Below, one piece after another: positions 23,176-34,783 of a stretch of 64,000 nt of DNA. The position numbers and the translations under genes were made by a program. This stretch comes from Phocoena phocoena (Eukaryota > Chordata > Mammalia > Artiodactyla > Phocoenidae). Where the stretch lies: contig NC_089220.1 of assembly GCF_963924675.1 (NCBI RefSeq), forward strand, positions 53,144,639 to 53,208,638. The letters run 5' to 3'. A model generated the notes under the pieces. That model did no database searches and was not told the origin of the DNA. It worked only from the letters and a program-made list of their open reading frames with translations. Position 1 is the stretch's first letter. The number at the start of each line of letters is the position of its first letter.

Positions 23176-23639
23176 AATAGCATAAAGAGAAATAATTTTA
23201 TGTGCCTTCGTTCATAAAATATTTGTATTTTATTCATACTGAGAAAAAGGATTATATTGAGTATTTAGAATTCTTTTGTAAGACTAAAAAAAAAGTTTCT
23301 ATAAACATGGCATTTTGAATTCTATCCTGAAGAGAGATATGCAAGCAGTGATGTTTCATATTAAACTATAATTTTTATTTTTCTCAAATTTTCTTTACAT
23401 TCTTTTTTGTTGTAGAAGTCTTTTATTTTTTAAGATCAAACTCTAAATATGGTTTTTATGCAATAACTTTATGAAGTATCTAAAAAATATCTCAGGTTGC
23501 TCCACTAAGACAATACTACCCCTTCCCTGTTCATCACTCAATTTTGACTAGTCATCTTCCACCTTACTAACTTTATTGATTGTACTGTATACTAACAAAA
23601 TTATTAATATTTGTAACAGACACTCCTATAAATAAAAGT
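23176..23639. other. intergenic stretch, nothing recognised
   Basis: AT-rich DNA without recognisable features. Confidence 0.5.
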
Positions 23640-25000
23640 AGGCCATGAAGTCTGAAAAGAAGCAATGTCAGGAAAATATAAATAAAAATCTATCTAGTAT
23701 AACCACATTAAAATTAATTAAAGTAATTTTTAGGAAAAAACTTTGTCAAACTCATGAAAACTGTAGGTAAATATATTGCAAAAAATATATCACAAAAGAA
23801 TTTTGAAAACAGCAAACAACTCCAAAAATTTTTAAAGTACTGTAGAGCAGATTAAAAGAAAATTCAAAAAAGCAAATAATGTTGATACAAGCAGATATTA
23901 AAACACAGATGCAAAAAGACAAAAGAAATTAATTTTTATGCTTGTTCTTTGAAGAATAAATTACAAATGTCTAGCAATAATAGTCACAGGGAATTAAAAA
24001 GGGGAAAGCACAGATAAAATAAATTAAGAATGAAAAAGAAAACAAAACTGATAAAATGGAAATATATGTAAAACAATAACTAGAATAAACTGTATGCCAA
24101 TAAATTAGAAAAGCTAAATGTAATTGATAGTTTTCCAGGAAATTTTAAGTTACCAAATTTGACTCACAAAGGTACAGCACACTTAAATGAAATATAACCA
24201 TTAAAGAAGCTGAACTTGTAGTCAAAACTTTCATAAAGGACACCAGAAAGACTTTTTATTGGCATGTTAATCATATCTTCAAGGACAGTTAATTCATCAC
24301 TTACACAAAATATTTCAAAGATAAAGTGGGAAAGATGTCCAACTGGTTTTTAAAGAATAGTACAACTTTTATGCAATAATTGGAAAAGTATGCAAAAAAT
24401 TTGTAATTTTTTTAACTTATAAATTTAAATCTAAAAACTCTAGATAAAATATTTTCAGACAAAATCAAGTAGAGTGCCAAAAATAATATATCAGGATAAA
24501 GTAGTACTTATCCTTTTAATATAAAAGTAATTCACGGGACTTCCCTGGTAGCGCAGTGGTTGAGATTCTGCCTGCCAATGTGACGGAAACGGGTTTGAGC
24601 CCTGGTCCGGGAAGATCCCACATGCTGCGGAGTGGCTAGGCTTGTGCGCTACAACTGCTGAGACTGCGCTCTGGAACCCGTAGGCCACAGCTGCTGAGCC
24701 TGCGTGCCACCACTGCTGAAGCCTGTGCACCTAGAGCCCGTGTTCCGCAATGGGACAGGCCACTGCAGTGAGAGGCCCGTGCACTGCAGCAAGGAGTGGC
24801 CCCCACTCGCCACAGCTGGAGAGGGCCCATGCACAGCAATGAAGACCCAATGCAGCCAAAAATATATAAATAAATAAGTTTATTTTTTTAAAAAAGTAAT
24901 TCACCATCATAAATCTATCAGTATAATGCACTTCATAAACAGAAAAATTATTCTACAAAATCCAACAAGTCTTCTTGATTTAAAAATCAAGCCAGGCATA
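23640..25000 (+). mobile_element. old L1M ORF2 remnant, split by a SINE
   Basis: In translation, with many stops and shifts, this follows the middle of L1 ORF2, including a 'aagtaattcaccatcataaa' segment that is cut by the SINE at 24536-24891 and resumes at 24905. It is heavily decayed and the limits are uncertain. Confidence 0.5.
24536..24891 (+). repeat. CHR-family SINE with expanded centre
   Basis: About 356 bp, the longest SINE here. The centre holds about three tandem versions of a 'cacagctgctgagcctgcg'-type unit, and the 3' module 'gaagacccaatgcagccaaa' is present. The TSD aaaagtaattcac is at 24523-24535 and 24892-24904. Confidence 0.93.
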
Positions 25001-25129
25001 TATGAGATTTCTTTTCTACTAAAAAATTGCAGCAAATATACATTTTTGTACACTTTGTATATTTATGCTTTATCTTTTTTATTAACAGCTGAACATTTGT
25101 CTAATTTATGTATATTTTTTAAATATTGA

Positions 25130-25375
25130 CTAACTTGATTACTCTTTTCTTCATTAATTTCTGATTTTATCTTTATTATTTATTATATTTTTTTTATAAT
25201 TTTCCCAAGTTTTTTAATTTGAAGATTTAATTTGTTCTATACATATGTGAATATGTACATATATATGATTAAGTGTTTAAGGCTGTACATTTTCCTATGA
25301 TCATTGGCTTTATATTTAAATATTAGATTCTGATATGTAATATTTTAATTATACTATCATAGGGATTAATAATTC
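25130..25375 (-). mobile_element. possible old L1M fragment
   Basis: Order and wording ('ttcattaatttctgatttta', 'aaggctgtacattttcctat') resemble the reverse complement of a central L1 ORF2 region. It is AT-rich and decayed. Confidence 0.4.
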
Positions 25376-25539
25376 TAAGAAAATTGGTGAACTGATTCTC
25401 AGTTTTATCCAAAAATCTGTTCTGTTAAATAGCTATCGTAAAAAAAATTTTAAACAACATTATTAAAAAGAGTTAGCATTGATTGGTTCAATATTAGAGG
25501 CAAAAATAAATAGAAGAGAAGTTGGGTCAGAAAGACATG

Positions 25540-26690
25540 CATAGGAATATAAATGAGTTTACTATTAGGTAAATTTGGCTCTTAAGTTTAGCTGGAGAAA
25601 GATGGACTATTTAATAATAAAGAGAGTTTGGACATTTGATCATGTATTTGGAAAAAAACAAAAGCTAAACTTCTATTCAAAACTTTACATAACAGCAAGC
25701 TTCTAATGAATTGAAGTACACATAATAGAGCATAAATATGCTAGAAGGAAACAAATGGTTTTATTTTGTAATGTTGGAATGTGGAAAGTTTTCCTAAAAA
25801 GACACTATATGTATGTATACATATGAGATTTTATAACGTAAAATTATTCATCTTAAGAAAGAACTTATGGGACTTCCCTGGTGGTGCAGTGGCTGAGAGT
25901 CCGCCTGCCAATGCAGGGGACACGGGTTTGTGTCCCGGTCCGGGAGGATCCCACATGCCGCGGAGCGGCTGGGCCTGTGAGCCATGGCTGCTGAGCCTGC
26001 GCATCCGGAGCCTGTGCTCCGCAACGGGAGAGGCCACAACAGTGAGAGGCCCACATACTGTAAAAAAAAAAAAAAAAAAAAAAAAGAAAGAAAGAACTTA
26101 TGACAGAATTAAAAAGCCTAGTGGCAAACTGGCATAAAAATTTGCAATATGCAATTACAAAAATTATTCATATTAACAATATATAAATATATCTTACCAA
26201 CAAATAAAAAAAGAACCTTCCAAAGAACCTGAGCAAAATGCATTAGCAAAATTCACTTCTGAAAAGTTACTATTTCATCAATACTTGAACATGTGCACAA
26301 ATATATAGAAGTATACATAAATATACCCATTTATATACACATATTTATGTGCTATATTAAAGATTATACATATCTATTTTAAGAAAGTAGAAAAAATAAA
26401 TTATGGCACATGTATTATGAAACTATTAAAAAGAATTTGATTTATTCACATCAAAATATTTCAAAGACATATGTTTTTGTGTGTGTGTGATCATACACTA
26501 AGAGAGGAAACAATAAAAGAGAGAACAAAAGAGTGGCTTCCTCTATGGTATACAATGGGATGAGCAAGGAAGAATTTTCTTATTGTGTATAATATTTAGT
26601 GTTTGATATTTTTACAATATAGATACATAATTTTACTTTCTAAAAATAAAGTATTAATGTGAAAATACTAGAAACAGAAAACTTCGCATT
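25540..26690 (+). mobile_element. old L1M/HAL1 3' region, split by a SINE
   Basis: About 25640-25740 and 26103-26680 read as the end of an old L1: 'taaattatggcacatgtatt', 'tattaaaaagaatttgattt' and 'gtgtgtgtgatcatacacta'. The SINE at 25870-26087 interrupts it. No open frame. Confidence 0.5.
25870..26087 (+). repeat. CHR-family SINE
   Basis: Plus-strand copy with an A23 tail. The TSD aagaaagaacttatg is at 25855-25869 and 26088-26102 (perfect). Confidence 0.95.
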
Positions 26691-27273
26691 CTATTGTTAT
26701 TTCTTATCTTTCATATCTAGTGGATGCCATAAATTTTTAATGTCTTTACAGATGTACATCTACATTTATACATTTGGAATTCGTAAGGTCGGGGTATTAA
26801 AATGGAAGGGACATACTTAAAACTTATTTTGATGTATAAGAAAAGGATCATCCATTTTTGTATCCTCTGCAGAGTGTGGAAAGAAGTTCATATTCCGTGA
26901 ATTTTTGTTTGTTTTCCTTTGTTTTATTTTTGGTTCACTTTGCATGAAACATTACAGTATAGGAGAATATGATCACTGATACCATGAGAGTGAAATGGAT
27001 ATACTGAGTAAATCTGAAGAAAAGCTTTATGTGGAGCTTTGACAATCAGAAAATGGTAGAAAGCTGTTAAAGTCAAAAAAATTAAAAATACATTTAAACA
27101 TCTTAAGGAGTATTTATTGCATTAACAGAGTCTCTGCTTATAACTAACACCAAATAATTATTAAAATAATTTGTCTAAAATATATAACATTAAATGTGTG
27201 GCTATATAATTGACCACATAAATAATCAAAGTTCAGTAAAAATACAAAATTGAAAATTTTTAAATAGTTGATT
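26691..27273. other. intergenic stretch, no gene recognised
   Basis: AT-rich unique DNA without recognised features. Confidence 0.5.
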
Positions 27274-27653
27274 ATTAAACCAATTTTTTTTTACATCTTT
27301 ATTGGAGTATAATTGCTTTACAATGATGTGTTAGTTTCTGCTTTACAACAAAATGAATCAGTTATATATATACATATGTTCCCATATCCCTTCCCTCTTG
27401 GGTCTCCCTCCCTCCCACCCTCCCTATCCCACCCCTCCAGGCGGTCACAAAGCACCGAGCTGATATCCCTGTGCTATGCGGCTGCTTCCCACTAGCTATC
27501 TACCTTACGTTTGTTAGTGTATATATGTCCATGCCTCTCTCTCGCTTTGTCACAGCTTACCCTTCCCCCTCCCCATATCTTCAAGTCCATTCTCTAGTAG
27601 GTCTGTGTCTTTATTCCTATCTTACCCCTAGGTTCTTCATGACATTTTTTCCC

Positions 27654-30600
27654 TTAAATTCCATATATATGTGTTAGCATACGGTATTTGTCTCTCTCTT
27701 TCTGAATTACTTCACTCTGTATGACAGACTCTAAGTCTATCCACCTCATTACAAATAGTTCAATTTCGTTTCTTTTTATGACTGAGTAATATTCCATAGT
27801 GTATATGTGCCACATCTTCTTTATCCATTCGTCCGATGATGGGTGCTTAGGTTCTTTCCATCTCCAGGCTATTGTAAATAGAGCTGCAATGAACATTTTG
27901 GTACATGACTCTTTTTGAATTTTGGTTTTCTCAGGGTATATGCCCAGTAGTGGGATTGCTGGGTCATATGGTAATTCTATTTGTAGTTTTTTAAGGAACC
28001 TCCATACTGTTCTCCATAGTGGCTGAACCAATTCACATTCCCACCAGCAGTGCAAGAGTGTCCCCTTTTCTCCACACCCTCTCCAGCATTTATTGTTTCT
28101 AGATTTTTTGATGATGGCCATTCTGACTGGTGTGAGATGATATCTCATTGTAGTTATGATTTGCATTTCTCTAATGATTACTGATGTTGAGCACTCTTTC
28201 ATGTGTTTCTTGGCAGTCTGTATATCTTCTTTGGAGAAATGTCTATTTAGGTCTTCTGCGCATTTTTGGATTAGGTTGTTTGCTTTTTTGTTATTAAGCT
28301 GCATGAGGTGCTTATAAATTTTGGAGATTAATCCTTTGTCAGTTGCTTCATTTGCAAATATTTTCTCCCATTCTGAGGGCTGTCTTTTGGTCTTCTTTAT
28401 TGTTTCCTTTGCTCTGCAAAAGCTTTGAAGTTTCATTAGGTTCCATTTGTTAATTTTTGTTTTTATTTCCATTTCCCTAGGAGGTGGGTCAGAAAGGATC
28501 TTGCTGTGATTATGTCATAGAGTGTCCTGCCTATATTTTCCTCTAAGAGTTTGATAGTTTCTGGCCTTACATTTAGATCTTTAATCCATTTTGAGCTTAT
28601 TATTTTGTATGGTGTTAGGGAGTGATCTATTCTCATACTTTTACATGTACCTGTCCAGTTTTCCCAGCATCACTTATTGAAGAGTCTGTCCTTTCTTCAC
28701 TGTACATTCCTGCCTCCTTTATCAAAGAGAAGGTGAGCATATGTGCATGGGTGTATCTCTGGGCTTTCTAATCTGTTCCATTGATCTATCTTTCTGTTTT
28801 TGTGCCAGTACCATACTGTCTTGATTACTGTAGCTTTGTAGTATAGTCTGAAGTCAGGGAGCCTGATTTCTCCAGCTCTGTTTTTCGTTCTCAGGATTGC
28901 TTTGGCTATTCGGGGTCTTTTGTGTTTCCATACAAATTGTGAAATATTTTGTTCTAGTTCTGTGAAAAATGCCAGTGGTAGTTTGATAGGGATTGCATTG
29001 AATCTGTAGATTGCTTTGGGTAGTAGAGTCATTTTCACAATGTTCATGCTTCCATTCCAAGAACATGATGTATCTCTCCATCTATTTGTATCATCTTTAA
29101 TTTCTTTCATCAGTGTCTTATAATTTTCTGCATACAGGTCTTTCATCTCCTTAGGTAGGTTTATTCCTAGATATTTTATTCTTTTTGTTGCAGTGGTAAA
29201 TGGGGGTGTTTTCTTGATTTCACTTTGAGATTTTTCATCATTAGTGTACAGGAATGCCAGAGATTTCTGTGCATTAATTTTGTATCCTGCTACTTTACCA
29301 AATTCATTGATTAGCTCTAGTAGTTTTCTGGTAGCATCTTTAGGATTCTCTATGTATAGTATCATGTCATCTGCAATCAGTGACACCTTTACTTCTTTTC
29401 CGATTTGGATTCCTTTTAGTTCCTTTTCTTCTTTGATTGCTGTGGCTATAACTTCCAAAACTATGTTGAATAAGAGTGGTGAGAGTGGGCAACCTTGTCT
29501 TGTTCCTGAGCTTACTGGAAATGCTTTCAGTTTTTCACCATTGAGGACGACGTTGGCTGTTGGTTTGTCATAGATGGCCTTTATTATGTTGAGAAAAGTT
29601 CCCCCTATGCCTATTTTCTGCAGGGTTTTTATCATAAATGGGTGTTGAATTTTGTCAAAAGCTTTCTCTGCATCTATTGAGATGATCATATGGTTTTTCT
29701 CCTTCAATTTGTTACTATGATGTATCACGTGAATTGATTTGCATATATTGAAGAATCCTTGCTTTCCTGGAATAAACCCCACTTGATCATGGTGTATGAT
29801 CCGTTTAATGTGCTGTTGGATTCTGTTTGGTAGTATTTTGTTGAGGAATTTTGCATCTCTGTTCATCAGTGATGTTGGCCTTTAGTTTTCTTTCTTTGTG
29901 ACATCCTTGTCTGGTTTTGGTATCGGGTTGATGGTGGCCTCATAGACTGAGTTTGTGAGTGTTCCTCCCTCTGCTATATTTTGGAAGAGTTTGAGAAGGA
30001 TAGGTGTTAGCTCTTCTCTAAATGTTTGACAGAATTCGCCTGTGAAGCCATCTGGTCCTGGGCTTTTGTTTGTTGGAAGATTTTTAATCACAGTTTCAAT
30101 TTCAGTGCTTGTGATTGGTCTGTTCATATTTTCTATTTCTTCCTGATTAAGTCTTGGCAGTTGTGCATTTCTAAGAGTTTGGCCATTTCTTCCAGGTTGT
30201 CCATTTTATTGGAATAGATTTGCTTGTAGTAATCTCTCATGATCTTTTGTATTTCTGCAGTGTCAGTTGTTACTTCTCCTTTTTTATTTCTAGTTCTATT
30301 GATTTCATCTTCTCCCGTTTTTCTTTCTTTTTTTTTTTTTTGCGGTACGCGGGCCACTCACTGTCATGGCCTCTCCCGTTGCGGAGCACAGGCTGTGGAC
30401 GCGCAGGCTCAGCGGCCATGGCTCACGGGCCCAGCCGCTCCGTGGCATGTGGCACCTTCTCGGATCGGGGCACGAACCCGCGTCCCCTGCATTGGCAGGT
30501 GGACTCTCAACCACTGCGCCACCGGGGAGGCCCTTCTTCCGTTTTTCTTGATGAGTCTGGCTAAAATGGTTTATCAATTTTGTTTATCTTCTCAAAGAAC

Positions 30601-31412
30601 CAGCTTTTAGTTTTATTGATCTTTGCTATCATTTCCTTCATTTCTTTTTCATTTATTTCTTAACTGATTTTTATGATTTCTTTCCTACTGCTAAATTTGG
30701 GGCTTTTTTTGTTCTTCTTTCTCTAATTGTTTTAGGAGCAAGGTTAGGTTGTTTATTCGAGATGTTTCCTGTTTCATAAGGTACGATTGTATTGCTATAC
30801 ACTTCCCTCTTAAAACTGCTTTTGCTGCATCCCATAGATTTTGGGTCATCGTGTTTTTGGATGGAATGTCTTATAAATATCAATAAAGTCTATCTTGTTT
30901 AATGTATCATTTAAAGCTTGTGTTTCCTTATTTATTTTCATTTTGGATGATCTGTCCATTGGTGAAAGTGGGGAGTTAAAGTCCCCTACTGTGAATGTGT
31001 TACTGTCAATTTCCACTTTTATGGCTGTTAGTGTTTGCCTTATGTATTGAGGTGCTCCTATGTTGGGTGCATAAATATTTACAATTGTTATATCTTGTTC
31101 TTGGATTGATCCCTTGATCATTATGTAGTGTCCTTCTTTGGCTCTTCCAGTAGTCTTTATTTTAAAGTCTATTTTGTCTGATATGAGAATGCCTACTCCA
31201 GCTTTCTTTTTGTTTCCGTTTGCATGGAATATCTTTTTCCATCCTCTTACTTTCAGTCTGTATGTGTCTCTAGGTCTGAAGTGGGTCTCTTGTAGACAGC
31301 AAATATAAGGGTCCTGTTTTTGTATCCATTCAGCCAATCTGTGTCTTTTGGTGGGAGCATTTAGTCCATTTACATTTAAGGTAATTATTGATATGTATGT
31401 TCCTATTCCCAT
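27654..31412 (-). pseudogene. L1 ORF2 (endonuclease-reverse transcriptase), broken
   Basis: ORF2 starts MGIGTYIS at 31412. The open endonuclease part (to 30846) has the conserved LNVNGLN, QETH and GDFN motifs but stops at a deletion that removes the rest of the domain, including the catalytic histidine. A SINE then interrupts the frame (30326-30532). The polymerase resumes at 30127-29882 and 29866-28697, with SIDAEKAFD and an IADD box where family members have FADD. The tail (28472-27654) keeps CX3CX7HX4C and ends in HIYGI. A TAA at 29884-29882 splits the polymerase. The normal role is target-primed reverse transcription, nicking DNA and copying L1 RNA; this copy cannot do it. Confidence 0.95.
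30326..30532 (-). repeat. CHR-family SINE nested in the L1
   Basis: Minus-strand CHR SINE inside ORF2 of the 27.3-kb L1. The TSD cttctcccgtttttctt is at 30309-30325 and 30533-30549 (one mismatch). It must be younger than the L1 it interrupts. Confidence 0.95.
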
Positions 31413-31469
31413 TTTCTTAATTGTTTTGGGTTCGTTATTGTAGGTCTTTTCCTCTCTTTTGTTTCTTGC

Positions 31470-32354
31470 CTAGAGAAGTTCCTTTAGAAGTTGTTGTAGA
31501 GCTGGTTTGGTGGTGCTGAACTCTCTCAGCTTTTGCTTGTCTGTAAAGGTTTTAATTTCTCCATCAAATCTGAATGAGATCCTTGCTGGGTACAGTAGTC
31601 TTGGTTGCAGGTTTTTCTCTTTCATCACTTTCAGTATGTCCTGCCACTCCCTTCTGGCTTGCAGAATTTCTGCTGAGAGATCAGCTGTTAACCTTATGGG
31701 GATTCCCTTGTGTGTTATTTGTTGTTTTTCCCTTGCTGCTTTTAGTATGTTTTCTTTGTATTTAATTTTTGACAGTTTGGTTAATATGTGTCTTGGCCTA
31801 TTTCTCCTTAGATTTATCCTGTATGGGACTCACTGTGCTTCCTGGACTTGATTAACTATTTCCTTTCCCATGTTAGGGAAGTTTTTAACTATAATCTCTT
31901 CAAATATTTTCTCAGTCCCTTTCTTTTTCTCTTCTTCTGGAACTCCTAAAATTCGAATGTTGGTGTGTTTAATTTTGTCCCAGAGGTCTCTGAGACTGTC
32001 CTCAGTTCTTTTCATTCTTTTTTCTTTATTCTGCTCTGCAGTAGTTATTTCCACTACTTTATCTTCCAGGTCACTTATCCGTTCTTCTGCCTCAGTTATT
32101 CTGCTATTGATCCCTTCTAGAGTATTTTTCATTTCATTTATTGGGTTGTTCATCATTGCTTGTTTCATCTTTAGTTCTTCTAGGTCCTTGTTAAATGTTT
32201 CTTGCCTTTATTCTGTTTCCAAGATTTTGGATCATCTTTACTATCATTATTCTGAATTCTTTTTCAGGTAGACTGCCTATTTCCTCTTCATTTATTAGGT
32301 CTGGTGCATTTTTATCTTGCTCCTTCATCTGCTGTGTGTTTTTCTGTCTTCTCA
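31470..32354 (-). pseudogene. L1 ORF1 (RNA-binding protein), broken
   Basis: Starts MRRQKNTQ at 32354 and should end at a TAG at 31472-31470. ORF1p normally forms trimers through a coiled coil and coats L1 RNA. The coiled-coil stretch (ITEAEERISDLEDKV) and the RRM segment (NIRILGVPEE) remain open at 32168-31830. Frameshifts lie on both sides, so no full product is possible. Confidence 0.9.
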
Positions 32355-33905
32355 TTTTGCTTATCTTACTGTGTTTGGGGTCTCCTTTTTGCAGGCTGCA
32401 GGTTCATAGTTCCCGTTGTTTTTGGTGTTTCTCTCCAGTGGCTAAGGTTGGTTCAGTGGGTTGTGTAGGCTTCCTGGTGGAGGGGACTAGTGCCTGTGTT
32501 CTGGTGGATGAGGCTGGTTCTTGTCTTTCTGTTGCACAGGTCAATGTCTGGTGGTGTGTTTTGGGGTGTCTGTGGACTTATTATTATTTTAGGCAGCCTC
32601 TCTGATAATGGGTGGGGTTGTGTTCCTGTCTTGCTAGTTGTTTGGCATAGGATGTCCCGCACTGTAGCTTCCTGGTCATTGAGTGAAGCTGGGTGCTGGT
32701 GTTGAGATGGAGATCTCTGGGAGATTTTCACCATTTGATATTATGTGGAGCTGGGAGGTCTCTTGTGGACCAGTGTCCTGAAGTTGGCTCTCCCACCTCA
32801 GAGGTACAGCACTGACTCCTGAGTGCAGCACCAAGAGCCTTTCATCTGCATGGCTCAGAATAAAAGGGAGAAAATGTAGGAAGAAAGAATTAGTAGAAGT
32901 AGAAAGAAAGAAAGGAGGGAGGTAGGGAGGAAGGAAAGAAGAAAGGAGGGAAGGAAGGAAAAAAAGAAAGAAAGAAGATAAAGTAAAGTAAAAAAAAGTA
33001 ATATAAAATATAAAGTTATTAAAATAAAAAATAATTATTAAGAGAAAAAAATGGACGGATAGAACCCTAAGACAAATGGTGGAAGCAAAGCTATACAGAC
33101 AAAATCTCACACAGAAGCATACACATACACAGTCACAAAAAGAGGAAAAGGGGAAAAAATCATAAATCTTGCTCTCAAAGTCCACCTCCTTAATTTGGGA
33201 TGATTCGTTGTCTATTCATGTATTCCACAGATGCAGGGTACATCAAGTTGATTGTGGAGCTTTAATTTGCTGCTTCTGAGGCTGCTGGGAGAGATTTCCC
33301 TTTCTCTTCTTTGTTCTCACAGCTCCCAGGGGCTCAGCTTTGGATTTGGCCCCACCCCTGCGTGTAGGTCGCTGGAGGGCATCTGTTCTTTGCTCAGACA
33401 GGATGGGGTTAAAGGAGCCACTGATTCGGGGGCTCTGGCTCACTCAGGCCGCGGAGAGGGATGGGTAAGGAGTGCGGGGCGAGCCTGCGGCAGCAGAGGC
33501 TAGCGTGACATTGCAGCAGCCTGAGGCGTACCGTGCGTTCTCACGGGGGAGTTGTGCCTGGATCCCGGGACCCTGGCAGTGGCGGGCTGCACAGGCTCCC
33601 CGGAATGGGGGTGTGGATAGTGACCTGTGCTCACACACGGGCTTCTTGATGGCGGCAGCAGCAGCTTTAGCGTCTCATGCCTGTCTCTGGGGTCCGCGCT
33701 TTTCGCCGCAGCTCGCATCCCTCTCTGGAGCTCCTTCAAACAGCGTTCTTAATCCCCTCTCCTCGCGCACCAGGTAACAAAGAGGGAAGAAAAAGACTCT
33801 TGCCTCTTCGGCAGGTCCAGACTTTTCCCCGGACTCCCTCCTGGCCAGCCGTGGTGCAGTAACCCCCTGCAGGCTGTGTTCACGCCGCCAACCCCAGTCC
33901 TCTCC
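32355..33905 (-). promoter_or_regulatory. L1 5' UTR / internal promoter region
   Basis: The region upstream of ORF1 in the full-length L1. About 33240-33780 is CpG-rich, which is usual for an L1 internal RNA polymerase II promoter. A purine microsatellite (32901-32978) has expanded inside it. A YY1-like core, gatggcggc, lies at 33648-33656 on the plus strand, opposite to L1 transcription. Promoter activity is inferred from position only. Confidence 0.65.
32901..32978. repeat. GAAA/GGAA purine microsatellite in L1 5' UTR
   Basis: A run of gaaag, gggag and ggaag units, purines on the plus strand. The matching place in the neighbouring L1 (about 40040-40070) has only 'aatagaaagaagatg', so the tract grew in this copy. 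Confidence 0.9.
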
Positions 33906-33919
33906 ATTAAACCAGTTTT

Positions 33920-34377
33920 AAGATTATCTGATGCCACGGCTAACATGCAGTAAATGTTCATTAAGCATTCATTTAAAATTAAAAGTAATGTCTGTTATTT
34001 ACTCTGCACTCATTCTGTGCTGGATTTGTGGTAATTATAATACATGCATTTTCTCATTTTCTTATCACAACCACCCAAGGAATCGCTATATGGATCACTG
34101 ATCCCTGACAAGGCTACCATCTAGTGGTGATTAATTTAAGCCTTAGTTACCTTGGAATTATTCTGGCACCCAGGGAAGAAGGCTAAGGAATTTTATTAAC
34201 ATGGACAAAAACTAGATGGCTGAATAGTTTTAAAATAGCATGTTATCCTATATTAATGATGTTGTAGCCTACTGCTGCATATTCAAATACAACCTGTTTG
34301 GATAGGTTGAGTTAATGGATCTGAGTACTATGAAAACAGAAGATTATCTAATATTGTGGGCACAGAAGAAAGTAGTT
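33920..34377. other. spacer between two L1s with a MIR-like remnant
   Basis: Only about 460 bp of host DNA separate the two long L1s. About 33985-34100 ('ctctgcactcattctgtgct', 'atgcattttctcattttctt', 'acaaccacccaagg') is MIR-like in plus orientation. No gene seen. Confidence 0.6.
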
Positions 34378-34783
34378 TACAAGTTTTACTATTTTGATTT
34401 ATTTTTATTTTCTTTAAACATCTTTATTAGAGTATAATTGCTTTAAAATGGTGTCTTAGTTTCTGCTCTATAACAAAGTGAAACAGGTATACATATACAT
34501 ATGTCCCCATATATCTTCCCTCTTGCATCTCCCTCCCTCCCTCCCACCCTTCCTATCCCACCCCTCTACGTGGTCCCAAAGCACTGAGCTGATCCCCCTG
34601 TACTATGCAGCTGTTTCCCACTAGCTATCTATTTTACATTTGGTAGTGTATATATGTCCATGCCACTCTCTCACTTTGTCCCAGCTTATGCTTCCCCCTC
34701 CCCTTACCCTTAAGTCCATTCTCTAGTAGGTCTGCATCTTTATTCCCGTCTTGCCCCAACATGACTTTTTTTTTAAGATTCCA

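Larger units (their letters stand above)
27288..33905 (-). mobile_element. LINE-1, near full length, with 5' UTR
   Basis: About 6.6 kb, or about 6.4 kb without the nested SINE. Right to left it has a 5' UTR, ORF1, ORF2, 3' UTR and T-run. The TSD attaaaccagtttt-like is at 27274-27287 and 33906-33919 (14 bp, one mismatch). The 5' end reads ggagaggactggggttgg on the element strand, so it appears to reach the true L1 start. It is inactive: ORF1 and ORF2 are both broken, about 280 bp of ORF2 are deleted at about 30852, and a SINE sits at 30326-30532. Confidence 0.96.

Noticed and set aside
31507..32605. Long plus-strand frames across the L1s (for example 31870-32271 and 63101-63664)
   Set aside because: They are antisense shadows of L1 ORF1 and ORF2 in sequence with few stops on that strand.
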